From: Thiohalobacter sp.
Lineage (GTDB): Bacteria > Pseudomonadota > Gammaproteobacteria > DSM-19610
DNA: 11,706 bases
Direction: 5' to 3'
Assembly: GCA_027080445.1 (NCBI GenBank)
Contig: JALWRY010000427.1
Span: 1-11,706, forward strand
In this document: piece after piece, positions 1 through 8,178 of the stretch
How positions within the stretch are numbered: the first letter of the stretch is position 1
Layout: the number at the start of each line of letters is the position of its first letter
Made by a program: the position numbers and the translations under genes
The notes under the pieces: generated by a model
Told to the model about the DNA's origin: nothing
Seen by the model: the letters and a program-made list of their open reading frames with translations, nothing else
The model's database searches: none

Positions 1-220
1 TAGTAAGACTTATCTTCCCGCCATCCCACTCGTTGTAGTACTCCGGGTCGAGTGCGAATGACAGGTAACTTTTATGCTGTGCACTGGAGAGCGCATCTTT
101 CGGGAAGGCCAGCCATTCCGTACTGATATTACCCGACCAGCCACCGGCAACGCCGGGCTTGCCGGCGAGGAGTGTGGCGCACAGTAAAACGGCCTGCAGT
201 ATGTAAACGACTGGTTTCAT
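1..220 (-). CDS. Probable outer-membrane beta-barrel protein, N-terminal fragment
   Basis: The first 73 codons of a minus-strand gene are visible; the rest lies beyond the left edge. It starts at the ATG at 220, with a GGGGA ribosome-binding sequence a few bases upstream. The protein begins MKPVVYILQAVLLCATLLAG, a signal peptide that probably ends near the alanine-glycine stretch at residues 24-27. The mature part (GGWSGNISTEWLAFP, then a YLSFALDPEYYNEWDGG segment) alternates polar and aromatic residues like beta strands of an outer-membrane barrel, and no lipobox is obvious. Genes for such proteins often follow RND/MMPL and LolA-like genes. It starts 13 bases after the LolA-like stop codon, so it should be cotranscribed. 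It may be the outer-membrane partner of the RND protein. The family call is inferred from style and context because only the N-terminus is seen. Confidence 0.6.
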   Translation of the reverse strand, partial: MKPVVYILQAVLLCATLLAGKPGVAGGWSGNISTEWLAFPKDALSSAQHKSYLSFALDPEYYNEWDGGKISLT

Positions 221-233
221 GTGTCCCCGGAAC

Positions 234-1025
234 CTAGCGCGCCCGCTTGAGTGAGCTGCGATCAAAGTCACGGGTCTTTAGCCCGGTACCGAACCTGTAG
301 TTGTTCCAGGTGAGCGTGGTGCTCTTGCCGGTCTGGTGGTTGACCATGTTCATGTTCTTTGCCTTCCAGAACTTGTCCAGGTATTTCTCGTAACCGGAAA
401 AGGTCAGTGTTTTAAGCAGCGAATTTTTACGGTCGTAGTAGACGATCTTGCGTTCGCGGTATTCATTCTTGTCCATCCATACCACCTGGCGGGTGTAGCC
501 GGATTTTTTGTCCACCGGGTAACGCTCGAAGACATACATGTCTTCCCCGTCGAGTTTTTCGTCGCGCAGGTACTTGTAGGTGTATTTCTCGACTTCCTGG
601 GAGCTGATGTCCTCGTAGGCGAATTCACTACCCATGAACGGGCCGGACTTGTTGTTGGAGGCGATACGCTTGACGCGTTTCAGCGCCGGCAGGTACAGCC
701 ACTGGTCGTCGGAACCGGTCTTGTGAGTAAAGGTCAGCAGGGCGGTTCCCTTGACGTCCTGCGGACGGTCGAAAATGGTCAGGCTCTTGTCGCCGTCACC
801 CTCGACCTCGAGGTTTTTGGAGCGCAGTTGACGGGTGCTTTCACTGCCCTGCTTGTTGCGCAGAATCATTAACAGGTCGGCGGTAAAGTCACCGAAGCCG
901 TTTTTGCGCCGGTCTGCCTCGACGGCAATTTCAAGCCCCCGGTCTTCCGCGGGTCCTGCCAGTAAGGGCGTGTTGAAGGCGGAAACGCCAAGCAGGATGA
1001 CGAGTAATGTATTCAGGAATTTCAT
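234..1025 (-). CDS. Outer membrane lipoprotein-sorting protein family (LolA-like fold)
   Basis: This is a 263-residue exported protein. Residues 1-23 form a signal peptide (MKFLNTLLVILLGVSAFNTPLLAG), with likely cleavage near LLAG. The mature protein matches the family annotated as outer membrane lipoprotein-sorting protein (PF17131-type). Recognisable core segments are the TIFDRPQDVKGTALLTF stretch (about residues 83-99), DDQWLYLPALKRVKRI (106-121) and GPFMGSEFAYEDIS (128-141). The family has a LolA/LolB-like half-barrel that could hold a lipid or other hydrophobic cargo in the periplasm; the cargo here is unknown. Members are usually encoded beside RND/MMPL transporters. Its ATG at 1025 overlaps the RND stop codon by one base (TGATG), suggesting translational coupling and joint work in one envelope pathway. 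It is not LolA itself, which is shorter and lies in a different context. Confidence 0.88.
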   Translation of the reverse strand: MKFLNTLLVILLGVSAFNTPLLAGPAEDRGLEIAVEADRRKNGFGDFTADLLMILRNKQGSESTRQLRSKNLEVEGDGDKSLTIFDRPQDVKGTALLTFTHKTGSDDQWLYLPALKRVKRIASNNKSGPFMGSEFAYEDISSQEVEKYTYKYLRDEKLDGEDMYVFERYPVDKKSGYTRQVVWMDKNEYRERKIVYYDRKNSLLKTLTFSGYEKYLDKFWKAKNMNMVNHQTGKSTTLTWNNYRFGTGLKTRDFDRSSLKRAR

Positions 1026-3310
1026 CAGACTTTACCTTTGATTTTCAGTAACAGGGGAGGGAGGAACAGGAAGTCGGCAAACAGCGCCAGACCGATGGTG
1101 ATCGCGGTCAGCAGGCCCATGCCGGCGTTCATCTTGAACGAGGACAGGGCAAGTATGGCGAAGCCGGCAATGAGTACCACCGAGGTGATGATCATGGCGA
1201 CGCCAACGCTGGAAAAGGCGATACGTACGGCTTCTTCGCTGCTGGCGCCCTGTTCACGACGCGCGCGCAGGAATTTGCTCATAAAGTGAATGGTGTCGTC
1301 GACGACAATACCCAGCGTCATGGCCACCACGACCGACAACGAGACACCGACTTCACCGACCAGCAGGCCCCATATCCCGAACGCCATAATGGCCGGCATC
1401 ATATTGGGTACCAGGCTGAGCAGGCCGAACTTGAAGGAACGGAAAGCGAATATCAGCATGATAGAAATCAGCACCATGGCCATGGCATTGCCGCTGAGCA
1501 TGCTGCGGATGTTGCGTGAAGTGATATGCGCAAACATGATGGCGGGGCTGGCGCCGACAGTTTGCATATGGGCAGGCGCATTGTCCGCGAGCCATTTCCT
1601 GGCGCGTGCCTCAAGCGTCAGTAGTTCATTGGTAGTGAGGTTCTTCACCGTAACCGTCATGCGTGTTGCGGATTTGTCGATATCGATCTGGTTGTTCAGG
1701 TCCAGGCCGTAGGGCAGTGACATCTCGTAGAGCAGGAAGTACTGCGCCGCCAGTTCGCGGCTGTCCGGAATCCGGTACCAGCTGCGATCGTCGCCGTGCA
1801 GGTTCATATTCAGTCGCTTGACGATATCGGTAATGACATTGACGTGGATGACTTCCGGCTGCTCGCGGTACCAGTTGGCGAAGTTCTCGATGATCTGCAA
1901 CATCAACGGCTCGTTGATGGTGCCGCTGCCGCCGGTGTTGAGCGAATAGTCGATGGTATAGATGCCGGTGAGGTTGTCGGTGACAAAGTCGGTGGCGCGG
2001 CGGAACTCGATGCTGTGATCGAAGTACTCGACAAACTGGTCGTTGAGTTCATTACGGGTAATGGAGTAGCCAAGCGCGATCAGCAGGCCCAGGTTGCCCC
2101 AGAACAGGGCCTTGCGATAGCGCAGCACAAACTCGCCGAGACGGCTCATCCAGCGACTGGCCGTTTCCTGGTTGGTATGCGGGCGGATGGGCAGGATCAT
2201 GATCAGTGAAGGCATGAACACATAGGAATACAGCCAGGCCGCCACCACGCCCATGGCAACGATATTGCCGAGATCGCGGAAGGGTGGCGCGTCGGAGAAG
2301 TTCATGCTCAGGAAACCGACGGCGGTGGTCAGGCTGGTCAGCAGGATGGGCTGGAAGTTGACACGCAAGGCCTCGAACATGGCGTCACGTTTTTCCATGC
2401 CCTTTGTCATGTTGTGCATCAGCGCCACCAGCAGGTGTACGCAGTCGGCGACCGCAAGTGTCAGCACGATCGTCGGCGCACTGCCGATGGGCGGGGTCAT
2501 GCGAATGCCGAGCCAGCCGGCCAGCCCCATGGCGGTGGCAATGGAAAATGCAACGACCAGCAGGGTAGCGAAAATAGCGGTCAGCGAGCGCAGCAGGAAC
2601 CACAAAAGCACGAACACGACCAGGAACATGATCGGCACCAGCGAGCGCATATCGTGTTTGGCCGCTTCCGGGAAGGCGTTGTTCATCATTACCGTGCCGG
2701 TAAGGTAGAAATCCAGGTGCGGGTAGAGGGCCTGGTATTTCTTCACCAGGTCGCGGGTGTAGGCCACTACGCTGGGTATTTCACGGGTCTGGTCGATGCC
2801 CGGTGTCTGTATGGTGATGTTGATCCCGGTGACTTCGCCACTCGGTGAAATCAGGCGGTGTACCAGCAGTGGTTCGTGCAGCGCAATTTGCTTGATGCGG
2901 CGGATATCGGAGTCCAGCAGGTTGGCGCCATCCACCACCAGGTCGCCAACGATCAGGTCATCGCCCTCGGCAACGGTGTGCTGGTAGTTGGTCAGCGAGT
3001 CGACACGTATCGAGAAAGGCACCTGCCAGGCTTCTTCCGTCATGGCTTCAACCGCAGCGAGGGTCTTGCGGGTGAAGACCTTGTGGTTCTTCGGCGCCAG
3101 TACAATGAGGATATTGTCATTATTGGTGTAGGTGTTCTGCAGCGTTTCAAAGGCGGTCAGCTGCGGGTTTTCCTCACTGAAAAACACGCGGTAATCCGTC
3201 GTCAGCGACAGCTTGCGGCCACCCATGGCTGCCCAGACAACAAACAGCACGGTCAACAGGACCCACAGGTAACGTCCACGCAGGATCGTGTTAGCGATAG
3301 TTTCAACCAT
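1025..3310 (-). CDS. RND superfamily transporter, MMPL/HAE3-type
   Basis: This 761-residue inner-membrane protein has the duplicated RND layout. TM1 is at about residues 14-29, followed by a large periplasmic loop (about 30-220). A five- or six-helix bundle spans about 223-375. TM7 is at about 402-416, a second periplasmic loop covers 417-600, and a second helix bundle covers 605-757. Acidic residues in the TM4-like (VADCVHLL, Asp289) and TM10-like (GIVVDDTIHF, Asp671-Asp672) helices sit where RND pumps have their proton relay. At about 760 residues with two loops, it fits the MMPL/HpnN-like group that moves lipids or hydrophobic compounds rather than the roughly 1,030-residue drug pumps. No membrane-fusion protein or TolC gene is seen. 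Its ATG overlaps the stop of the SoxB-like gene by one base and its stop overlaps the LolA-like start by one base. Substrate is not predictable from sequence. Confidence 0.9.
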   Translation of the reverse strand: MVETIANTILRGRYLWVLLTVLFVVWAAMGGRKLSLTTDYRVFFSEENPQLTAFETLQNTYTNNDNILIVLAPKNHKVFTRKTLAAVEAMTEEAWQVPFSIRVDSLTNYQHTVAEGDDLIVGDLVVDGANLLDSDIRRIKQIALHEPLLVHRLISPSGEVTGINITIQTPGIDQTREIPSVVAYTRDLVKKYQALYPHLDFYLTGTVMMNNAFPEAAKHDMRSLVPIMFLVVFVLLWFLLRSLTAIFATLLVVAFSIATAMGLAGWLGIRMTPPIGSAPTIVLTLAVADCVHLLVALMHNMTKGMEKRDAMFEALRVNFQPILLTSLTTAVGFLSMNFSDAPPFRDLGNIVAMGVVAAWLYSYVFMPSLIMILPIRPHTNQETASRWMSRLGEFVLRYRKALFWGNLGLLIALGYSITRNELNDQFVEYFDHSIEFRRATDFVTDNLTGIYTIDYSLNTGGSGTINEPLMLQIIENFANWYREQPEVIHVNVITDIVKRLNMNLHGDDRSWYRIPDSRELAAQYFLLYEMSLPYGLDLNNQIDIDKSATRMTVTVKNLTTNELLTLEARARKWLADNAPAHMQTVGASPAIMFAHITSRNIRSMLSGNAMAMVLISIMLIFAFRSFKFGLLSLVPNMMPAIMAFGIWGLLVGEVGVSLSVVVAMTLGIVVDDTIHFMSKFLRARREQGASSEEAVRIAFSSVGVAMIITSVVLIAGFAILALSSFKMNAGMGLLTAITIGLALFADFLFLPPLLLKIKGKV

Positions 3311-5145
3311 TAGGGGGCTCCGGTGGCAGCGGTCTGCGCGGTACGTTGGGGTTTTTTGCGGGGTGGCACGTCATCCGCCAGCAGGTATTCCGGGCGCGGC
3401 ACGCCGGCCAGCGGCTGGATTTCGCGGTTACCGGCGATCGGTGGCGGCAGGCGGCGTAACAGGTGGATACGATTCAGCTTCGGGTCCACGGTGTGATCGG
3501 GCAGTGTCTGCAGGTAGTAGGCGACCACGGCGGTGGCATCGACAATGCCGCCAAAGCGGTCCTTGAGTACCTTGATGTCGAGGGCTGTCGAGCGGTTGAT
3601 CTTGCCCGGCAGCTCGACAAACCAGTAGCCCGCCACGGTGTAGTAACGTTCCGGATCCAGGGCTTCGTTATTGACGCGGATATTGCTGGCGCGGAAGCCC
3701 CACTGGTTATACGGGTCGAGATCATAGGTGATGCCGGAAAATGCCAGCATCCAGCCGCCGCCCCAGAACCCGACCACGTCGGTCAGTGAACCCTGGGCGC
3801 CGTTCTCGATCATCAGGTGCAGGTCGTCGCCGCTGATCAGTCCGCAGGCAATCTGTGGACCGATGGGAATGTAATGGTAGATATCCTCAAGCTTGATCGG
3901 GCCAGGTGCGACGTGTGTCCCGTAGCGGAAGCCGCGGATCAGGCCGACGTCGGATTCGCAGGCGCCACGGAACGCGTCGGCGAGAAAGTCGTGTGAGGAA
4001 CCTTCGACAACCGCCGGCATGGATTCGGCATCGGAGTAGTTGGAACGGTGCAGGGCTTTTTTTGTGTAGCCGATGACCGTATCAATAGGCGTGCGCAGCA
4101 CATAACCGTTCATCGGGTTGACGTGCGGGACAAAGTCATCACCCTTGATAAAGGTTTTGCGGATTTCCGCCACCTTTGCCGCGATCATCGGGTCGGGCTG
4201 GTTGTTTTCCACCGTGATGCGGTGCGCCTTGAAATCCCACTTGGCCAGCTTGCCGTTCTTCACGGTCAGGGTCATTTCACCCACCATGGTGCCGTCCTGT
4301 CCCTCTTCAACCAGCAGGGTGCCGGACTTTGACTTGATGGCCTTCCAGGTTTCCTCGTGCATATCGGAAGACAGCACGACATCGATGCCGGGATAGGTAT
4401 TGACCAGCTCCAGGTTGGGCCCGAGGCCACGTTCCGAGATCAGCACCAGCAGGTCGACTTTTTCCTCGTTACGCAGTTTCGGGATAGCCACGGCCAGTTC
4501 CTCTTCGCCGGGCGTCAGGTAGAAACCGTCCATGACGCGCGGACTCACGGCTTGAGGGCCCCGGTCGGCGGTCAGGCCGATAATGCCGATGCGCACACCG
4601 TTGATTTCCTTGATCATGTACGGCGGTACGACACGCTGTCCGGCCTGTTTGGCGTAAGGCGTTTCCGGGAACTCGTAGAGGGTCGAGTAATACAGGTTGG
4701 CCGCGAGGCTCTTCCAGTTGAACATTGGCTTGCGCCCGTCTACCTCGGCGAACAGTTCACGGAAGCGTTCCGGGCCGTACAGGTAATCCCAGTTGCCGGG
4801 CGTGAAGGCATCGATCTTGAACAGGTTGAGGACGTCCGCCATCGCCTTGCCGCGTGAGTACAGGGCTTCGGCTGAACCCTGGATGGTATCGCCCGTGTTG
4901 ACCAGCAGGTTGTGCGGGTGCCTGGCGCGGATCTTCTTGATCTGGTCGTAGACATAGGCGAGTCCACCGGCCATGACGCCGCGGTCGCTGTCGCCATCGC
5001 GCATATTGGGGCGCGGCACCAGGTGACCGTGCAGGTCGCCGATGTGAATCAGGGTGACTTCACCATCGCCGGCGCTGGCCGCAGACGCGAACAGCGTCAG
5101 GGACAGCACCAGGGTATGAAGCAGTGTGCGGAGCTCAGGTTTCAT
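3310..5145 (-). CDS. SoxB-like metallohydrolase (metallophosphatase / 5'-nucleotidase superfamily)
   Basis: This exported protein has 611 residues, with a signal peptide at about 1-25 (ending ASAASAG). The ATG at 5145 is chosen because it opens the signal peptide; in-frame upstream starts would run into the dsrE-like gene. A metallophosphatase domain (about 30-300) carries GDLHGH (Asp37, His39), GDTIQGS (Asp86) and GNWDYLYG (Asn118, Trp119). A 5'-nucleotidase C-terminal domain (about 350-560) includes GFRYGTHVAPG, GGGWMLAFSG and YYTVAGYW. The Trp in the third motif and the GFRYGT segment resemble SoxB, the Mn-dependent thiosulfohydrolase that releases sulfate from SoxYZ-bound thiosulfate. Oddly, the usual SH motif reads ISERG (Glu238) and the usual GHTH motif reads SDMH (Asp261, His263). 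The last 25 residues form a basic, proline-rich tail. No soxYZ gene is in view, so the substrate could differ. Membership of the superfamily is firm; SoxB activity is not. Confidence 0.8.
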   Translation of the reverse strand: MKPELRTLLHTLVLSLTLFASAASAGDGEVTLIHIGDLHGHLVPRPNMRDGDSDRGVMAGGLAYVYDQIKKIRARHPHNLLVNTGDTIQGSAEALYSRGKAMADVLNLFKIDAFTPGNWDYLYGPERFRELFAEVDGRKPMFNWKSLAANLYYSTLYEFPETPYAKQAGQRVVPPYMIKEINGVRIGIIGLTADRGPQAVSPRVMDGFYLTPGEEELAVAIPKLRNEEKVDLLVLISERGLGPNLELVNTYPGIDVVLSSDMHEETWKAIKSKSGTLLVEEGQDGTMVGEMTLTVKNGKLAKWDFKAHRITVENNQPDPMIAAKVAEIRKTFIKGDDFVPHVNPMNGYVLRTPIDTVIGYTKKALHRSNYSDAESMPAVVEGSSHDFLADAFRGACESDVGLIRGFRYGTHVAPGPIKLEDIYHYIPIGPQIACGLISGDDLHLMIENGAQGSLTDVVGFWGGGWMLAFSGITYDLDPYNQWGFRASNIRVNNEALDPERYYTVAGYWFVELPGKINRSTALDIKVLKDRFGGIVDATAVVAYYLQTLPDHTVDPKLNRIHLLRRLPPPIAGNREIQPLAGVPRPEYLLADDVPPRKKPQRTAQTAATGAP

Positions 5146-5161
5146 GAATAGGGTTTCCGTT

Positions 5162-5584
5162 TCAGGGGCGCACGTAGGCCCAGCCCTGGTACTGTTTTTC
5201 CACCAGTTCGGAAACACCGGACGGGACATAACGTACCTGCTGAAGCATGTCGGATGGGCGCAGCTTGTGGGTGCGCATGGCGATTTCACAGGCGACAATA
5301 CGGACACCTTCCGTCGTCAGTTCCTCGACCTTGTCGGCAATCGGGATCGGTGCGTAGTACTTCAGCGTGTTGATGCCATCCCCGTACACGACAATTTCCA
5401 CTTCGACATTGTCGGGGCCGAATTCGTGCTGCAGGTTGCGGGCGTTGTTCAGCGTGGTCCTCATCTTGTCGATGCTGTTTTCGCTGACTTGCAGCAAAAC
5501 CTGGTACTTCAGCTGTTCAGCCGCCATGCCTGTGGATGCCATGGCCGAGAGGGCCAGCGCGATAAACCAGTGTTTGAGTGTCAT
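5162..5584 (-). CDS. Exported DsrE-like sulfur-relay family protein (COG1416 type)
   Basis: This is a small protein of 140 residues. Residues 1-22 form a signal peptide (MTLKHWFIALALSAMASTGMAA), so it should work in the periplasm, unlike classical DsrE, which is cytoplasmic. The mature part has the DsrE/DsrF-like fold pattern: a first strand (KYQVLLQV), a helix with LNNARNLQHEF, a strand (VEIVVYGDG), then RIVACEIAMRTHKL and the family ending PSGVSELVEKQYQGWAYVRP. Its only cysteine, Cys99, lies at the position where related proteins carry sulfur as a persulfide. A good ribosome-binding sequence (AAGGGAAAG) precedes the ATG. It lies 17 bases after the SulP gene and 16 bases before the SoxB-like gene. 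A plausible role is binding or handing over sulfane sulfur outside the cytoplasm; this is inferred. Confidence 0.87.
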   Translation of the reverse strand: MTLKHWFIALALSAMASTGMAAEQLKYQVLLQVSENSIDKMRTTLNNARNLQHEFGPDNVEVEIVVYGDGINTLKYYAPIPIADKVEELTTEGVRIVACEIAMRTHKLRPSDMLQQVRYVPSGVSELVEKQYQGWAYVRP

Positions 5585-5601
5585 GAGTCTTTCCCTTTTG
5601 T

Positions 5602-7260
5602 TCAGCTGGCGTAATGAATGTTTGCGCCAAGGAGTGCGGCCAGGCCGCTACGTTCCAGCAGCGCGTCAGATGAATGATCACGCAGCCACAGGATCAGGTC
5701 GCCGCCGGATTCCCTGCGCTTGCGCGTTTCCTGTGCGAGCGCGGCGGCACCGGCGTCGTCGATGTTGTCGATCAGTTCGCCGGCAATAATCAGCGGCTTG
5801 CTGCGTTGGTCTTCGTGGGCAATGTCCGAGAATCCGCGCTCGATGGCATGTGTGGAACCGAAGAAGATCGAACCGGAGAGTTGCACCACGGTGGCATCGT
5901 CAATGTGTTCCGGCATGTACTGTTCAGCTTCATCCTCGAACAGCAGGTCCAGTTCCGGGCGCGATACATGACGCATGTAGGCAATAATGGAAACGGCGAT
6001 ACCCAGCATCACGGCCCATTCCAGTCCGCCGTACACCGTGGTAAAGCACACCAGCAGGAAGGAGATACGCGGTTCCCCGCGGATCGCCAGCATGGTCCTG
6101 ATGTCCCTGACCTTGATCAGCCCGGCGCCGACCAGGAACAGGATGCCGGCCATCACGGACAGCGGCATCTGTGCGATGATCGGCGAGGCAAAAGCCACCA
6201 TCAGCGCCAGCACGATGGCTGAAACGATACCGACCAGCGGTGTTTTACCACCGGTTTCAATGTTAGAAGCACTGCGGTTGAAGGAACCGCAACTCGGGTA
6301 ACAGCTGAGGAAACTGCCGACCACGTTGGACAGGCCCTGGCCGATGACTTCCTGGTCGATATCCACATGTTGCCCGGACTTGACCGCCATGGCGCGCGCA
6401 ATGACGGCGGACTGCATCAGGCCAAGGAAAGCGATGATAAAACCGCCCATCATCAGGCCTTCGGCCGCTTCGTAGAAATTGGTCGGGCTGAAGTCGGGCG
6501 CGGACAGCGGCAGGACCTGCAGGGACAGGTAACCCAGTTTGTCGACATTGGTGTTGCCGGCGCCGAACAGGGTGTCGAGCAGCCAGCCGCCGACCATACC
6601 GGCAATCACCGCAATAATGATGGCCGGTTGCCGCGGGAAGAAACGTTTCACCAGCATGCCGGTGGCGACAGTCAGTATACCCAGCGAGGCGGCCCACCAG
6701 TTGACTTCCGGCAGGCGGAACAGCATCGAATACAGCGTGTCCTCGATCGGTTCGCCGGGGTTGACGGTCAGGCCGAGAAAGTTGCCGATCTGCTGGACAA
6801 TAATAATGATACCGACGCCGGTCACGATGGCGACCATGACGGTGTGGGAAAAGTAATTGAACACCACGCCCAGCTTCAGCACACCGAACAGTAACTGGAT
6901 AACGCCGGCGATAAACGTCAGCGTCAGCGTGTACATGATCCAGTCCGGCGTGCCGATGCTGGCGTAGCCGCCGACGATGGTGGCAACCATCACCGAGATG
7001 GAGGTGTTGGGGCCAGACAGTACGTGCCAGGACGAGCCGAACAGCGCACAGACAATGACCGGGAAAATAGAGGTGTACAGCCCGATCTCCGGCGGCAGGC
7101 CGGCCATGGTGGCCAGCGCTATCGCCTGGGGAAGAATCAGGATGCCGGCCGCGACACCCGCCCAGATGTCGTTGCGAACCGTCATGGCGTCGAGCATCGG
7201 CAGCCATTCGGTGAATGGCAGGAAGCGACGGATCAACGGGTGCGTGTTGCTGTGGTTCAT
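5602..7260 (-). CDS. SulP family inorganic anion transporter with STAS domain
   Basis: This 552-residue inner-membrane protein has the normal SulP length and layout. A transmembrane domain of many helices (about residues 30-430) includes the family segments ILPQAIALATMAGLPPEIGLY (39-61), LSGPNTSISVM (81-91) and the signature GQGLSNVVGSFLSCYPSCG (307-325) followed by FNRSASNIETGGKTPL (327-342). A C-terminal STAS domain lies at about 455-550, including LSGSIFFGSTHAI and LIDNIDDAGAAAL. SulP proteins move sulfate, bicarbonate or other anions, usually with H+ or Na+. In this operon sulfate (import, or release of the end product) is the natural guess, but sequence does not separate it from bicarbonate. 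The ATG at 7260 is two bases after the tsdA-like stop codon. Two cysteines in the signature (SCYPSC) are an unusual detail. Confidence 0.92.
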   Translation of the reverse strand: MNHSNTHPLIRRFLPFTEWLPMLDAMTVRNDIWAGVAAGILILPQAIALATMAGLPPEIGLYTSIFPVIVCALFGSSWHVLSGPNTSISVMVATIVGGYASIGTPDWIMYTLTLTFIAGVIQLLFGVLKLGVVFNYFSHTVMVAIVTGVGIIIIVQQIGNFLGLTVNPGEPIEDTLYSMLFRLPEVNWWAASLGILTVATGMLVKRFFPRQPAIIIAVIAGMVGGWLLDTLFGAGNTNVDKLGYLSLQVLPLSAPDFSPTNFYEAAEGLMMGGFIIAFLGLMQSAVIARAMAVKSGQHVDIDQEVIGQGLSNVVGSFLSCYPSCGSFNRSASNIETGGKTPLVGIVSAIVLALMVAFASPIIAQMPLSVMAGILFLVGAGLIKVRDIRTMLAIRGEPRISFLLVCFTTVYGGLEWAVMLGIAVSIIAYMRHVSRPELDLLFEDEAEQYMPEHIDDATVVQLSGSIFFGSTHAIERGFSDIAHEDQRSKPLIIAGELIDNIDDAGAAALAQETRKRRESGGDLILWLRDHSSDALLERSGLAALLGANIHYAS

Positions 7261-7262
7261 GC

Positions 7263-8171
7263 TCAGTGACCCCCGCCCGGTTTCGGCGAAAAGCGGTTCA
7301 TGAAGAATGAGGTGCGCGGGTCATCCGGGCGGAAGTGAATCCACATGTAGGCCGCAACGTCCAGTGCCTCGTCATCGTTCAGCGTATAGCCGGAACCCAG
7401 TGGCATATTGGCCTTGATGAACTGCGCAGCGGTTTTTACCTTGTTCAGGCCGGCACCGCGGTTGAACGAATCCATGCCCCACAGCGGCGGGAACATGTAG
7501 CCGACACCGTTACGGTTCTTCTGGCCTTCACCATTGGCGCCGTGGCAGAGCGCGCAGCGGGTGTTGTAGATGATCTCGCCATTAATGGGCGAAGGGTCTT
7601 TTGTCTTCTTGATGCTGGCAAAGCCCCGGCCGGGCAGGGCCACGCCAACCGGTGCACCGGTGGAGAGCCATTTGGCGTAGGTCACCAGGGCGTCCATTTC
7701 CGGTGCGTCGACGGTCGGCGCGATACCGTCCATGCTGTACTTGAAGCAGGACTGGATGCGTTGCTGGAATGTCACTACGCGTTTGGCCTTGTTGCGCGCT
7801 ACCGGGTAGATGGGGTAGGACGCCCACAAGGGGGCGGCATAGGGCTGGCGGCCTTCGGAGAGATGGCAGCTCACACAATTCAGGCCATTACCGGCATAGC
7901 GCGGCGCATACTCCTGGGTGTTGACGAAGATATTGCGGCCCCAGCGAATCATGTCGCCGGTCTTGTCGTCCGGAATATCCTCATAGGAAGGCGGCACGAA
8001 GTACTCACCGGGATTGACCACGGGTACTGTTATCAGGTTGGTCGGCAGGCTGACCTGCGGACGCACCAGCGTAGGCCGTACCTCGAGCGGATCGAGGGGT
8101 TCGGCCTGTGCGGGTGACAGCAGCGAGAGTGCGGTTACCACGGTAAACAGCGCGGAGAAAATCTGTTTCAT
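7263..8171 (-). CDS. tsdA: Thiosulfate dehydrogenase TsdA, dihaem cytochrome c
   Basis: This is a periplasmic enzyme of 302 residues with a signal peptide at 1-23 (ending SPAQA). The ATG at 8171 is preferred over a start 72 bases upstream because it opens that signal. TsdA couples two thiosulfate molecules to tetrathionate and passes two electrons to a cytochrome (EC 1.8.2.2). Haem 1 binds at CVSCH (Cys99-His103) inside the family segment NGLNCVSCHLSEG. The family segments APLWASYPIYPVARN and RIQSCFKYSMDG follow. Cys142 in the latter fits the unusual cysteine axial ligand of haem 1 in TsdA. Haem 2 binds at CALCH (Cys206-His210), then FPPLWGMDSFNRGAGLN and ANMPLGSGYTL. Met256, 46 residues past His210, is the likely distal ligand and Asn255 precedes it. 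It follows the tsdB-like gene by seven bases, the known tsdB-tsdA order. Tetrathionate reduction is also possible, as some TsdA enzymes favour it. Confidence 0.88.
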   Translation of the reverse strand: MKQIFSALFTVVTALSLLSPAQAEPLDPLEVRPTLVRPQVSLPTNLITVPVVNPGEYFVPPSYEDIPDDKTGDMIRWGRNIFVNTQEYAPRYAGNGLNCVSCHLSEGRQPYAAPLWASYPIYPVARNKAKRVVTFQQRIQSCFKYSMDGIAPTVDAPEMDALVTYAKWLSTGAPVGVALPGRGFASIKKTKDPSPINGEIIYNTRCALCHGANGEGQKNRNGVGYMFPPLWGMDSFNRGAGLNKVKTAAQFIKANMPLGSGYTLNDDEALDVAAYMWIHFRPDDPRTSFFMNRFSPKPGGGH

Positions 8172-8178
8172 GATCCCG

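Noticed and set aside
5146..5307. Upstream extension of the SoxB-like gene
   Set aside because: The extra 54 codons overlap the dsrE-like gene and would bury the signal peptide that starts at 5145.
6263..7207. A 314-codon minus-strand frame inside the SulP gene
   Set aside because: It is a shifted frame of sulP, rich in Arg, His and Pro, with no membrane segments or family motif.
7335..8117. A 260-codon plus-strand frame
   Set aside because: It is fully antisense to the TsdA gene, whose two haem motifs and signal peptide fix the coding strand.
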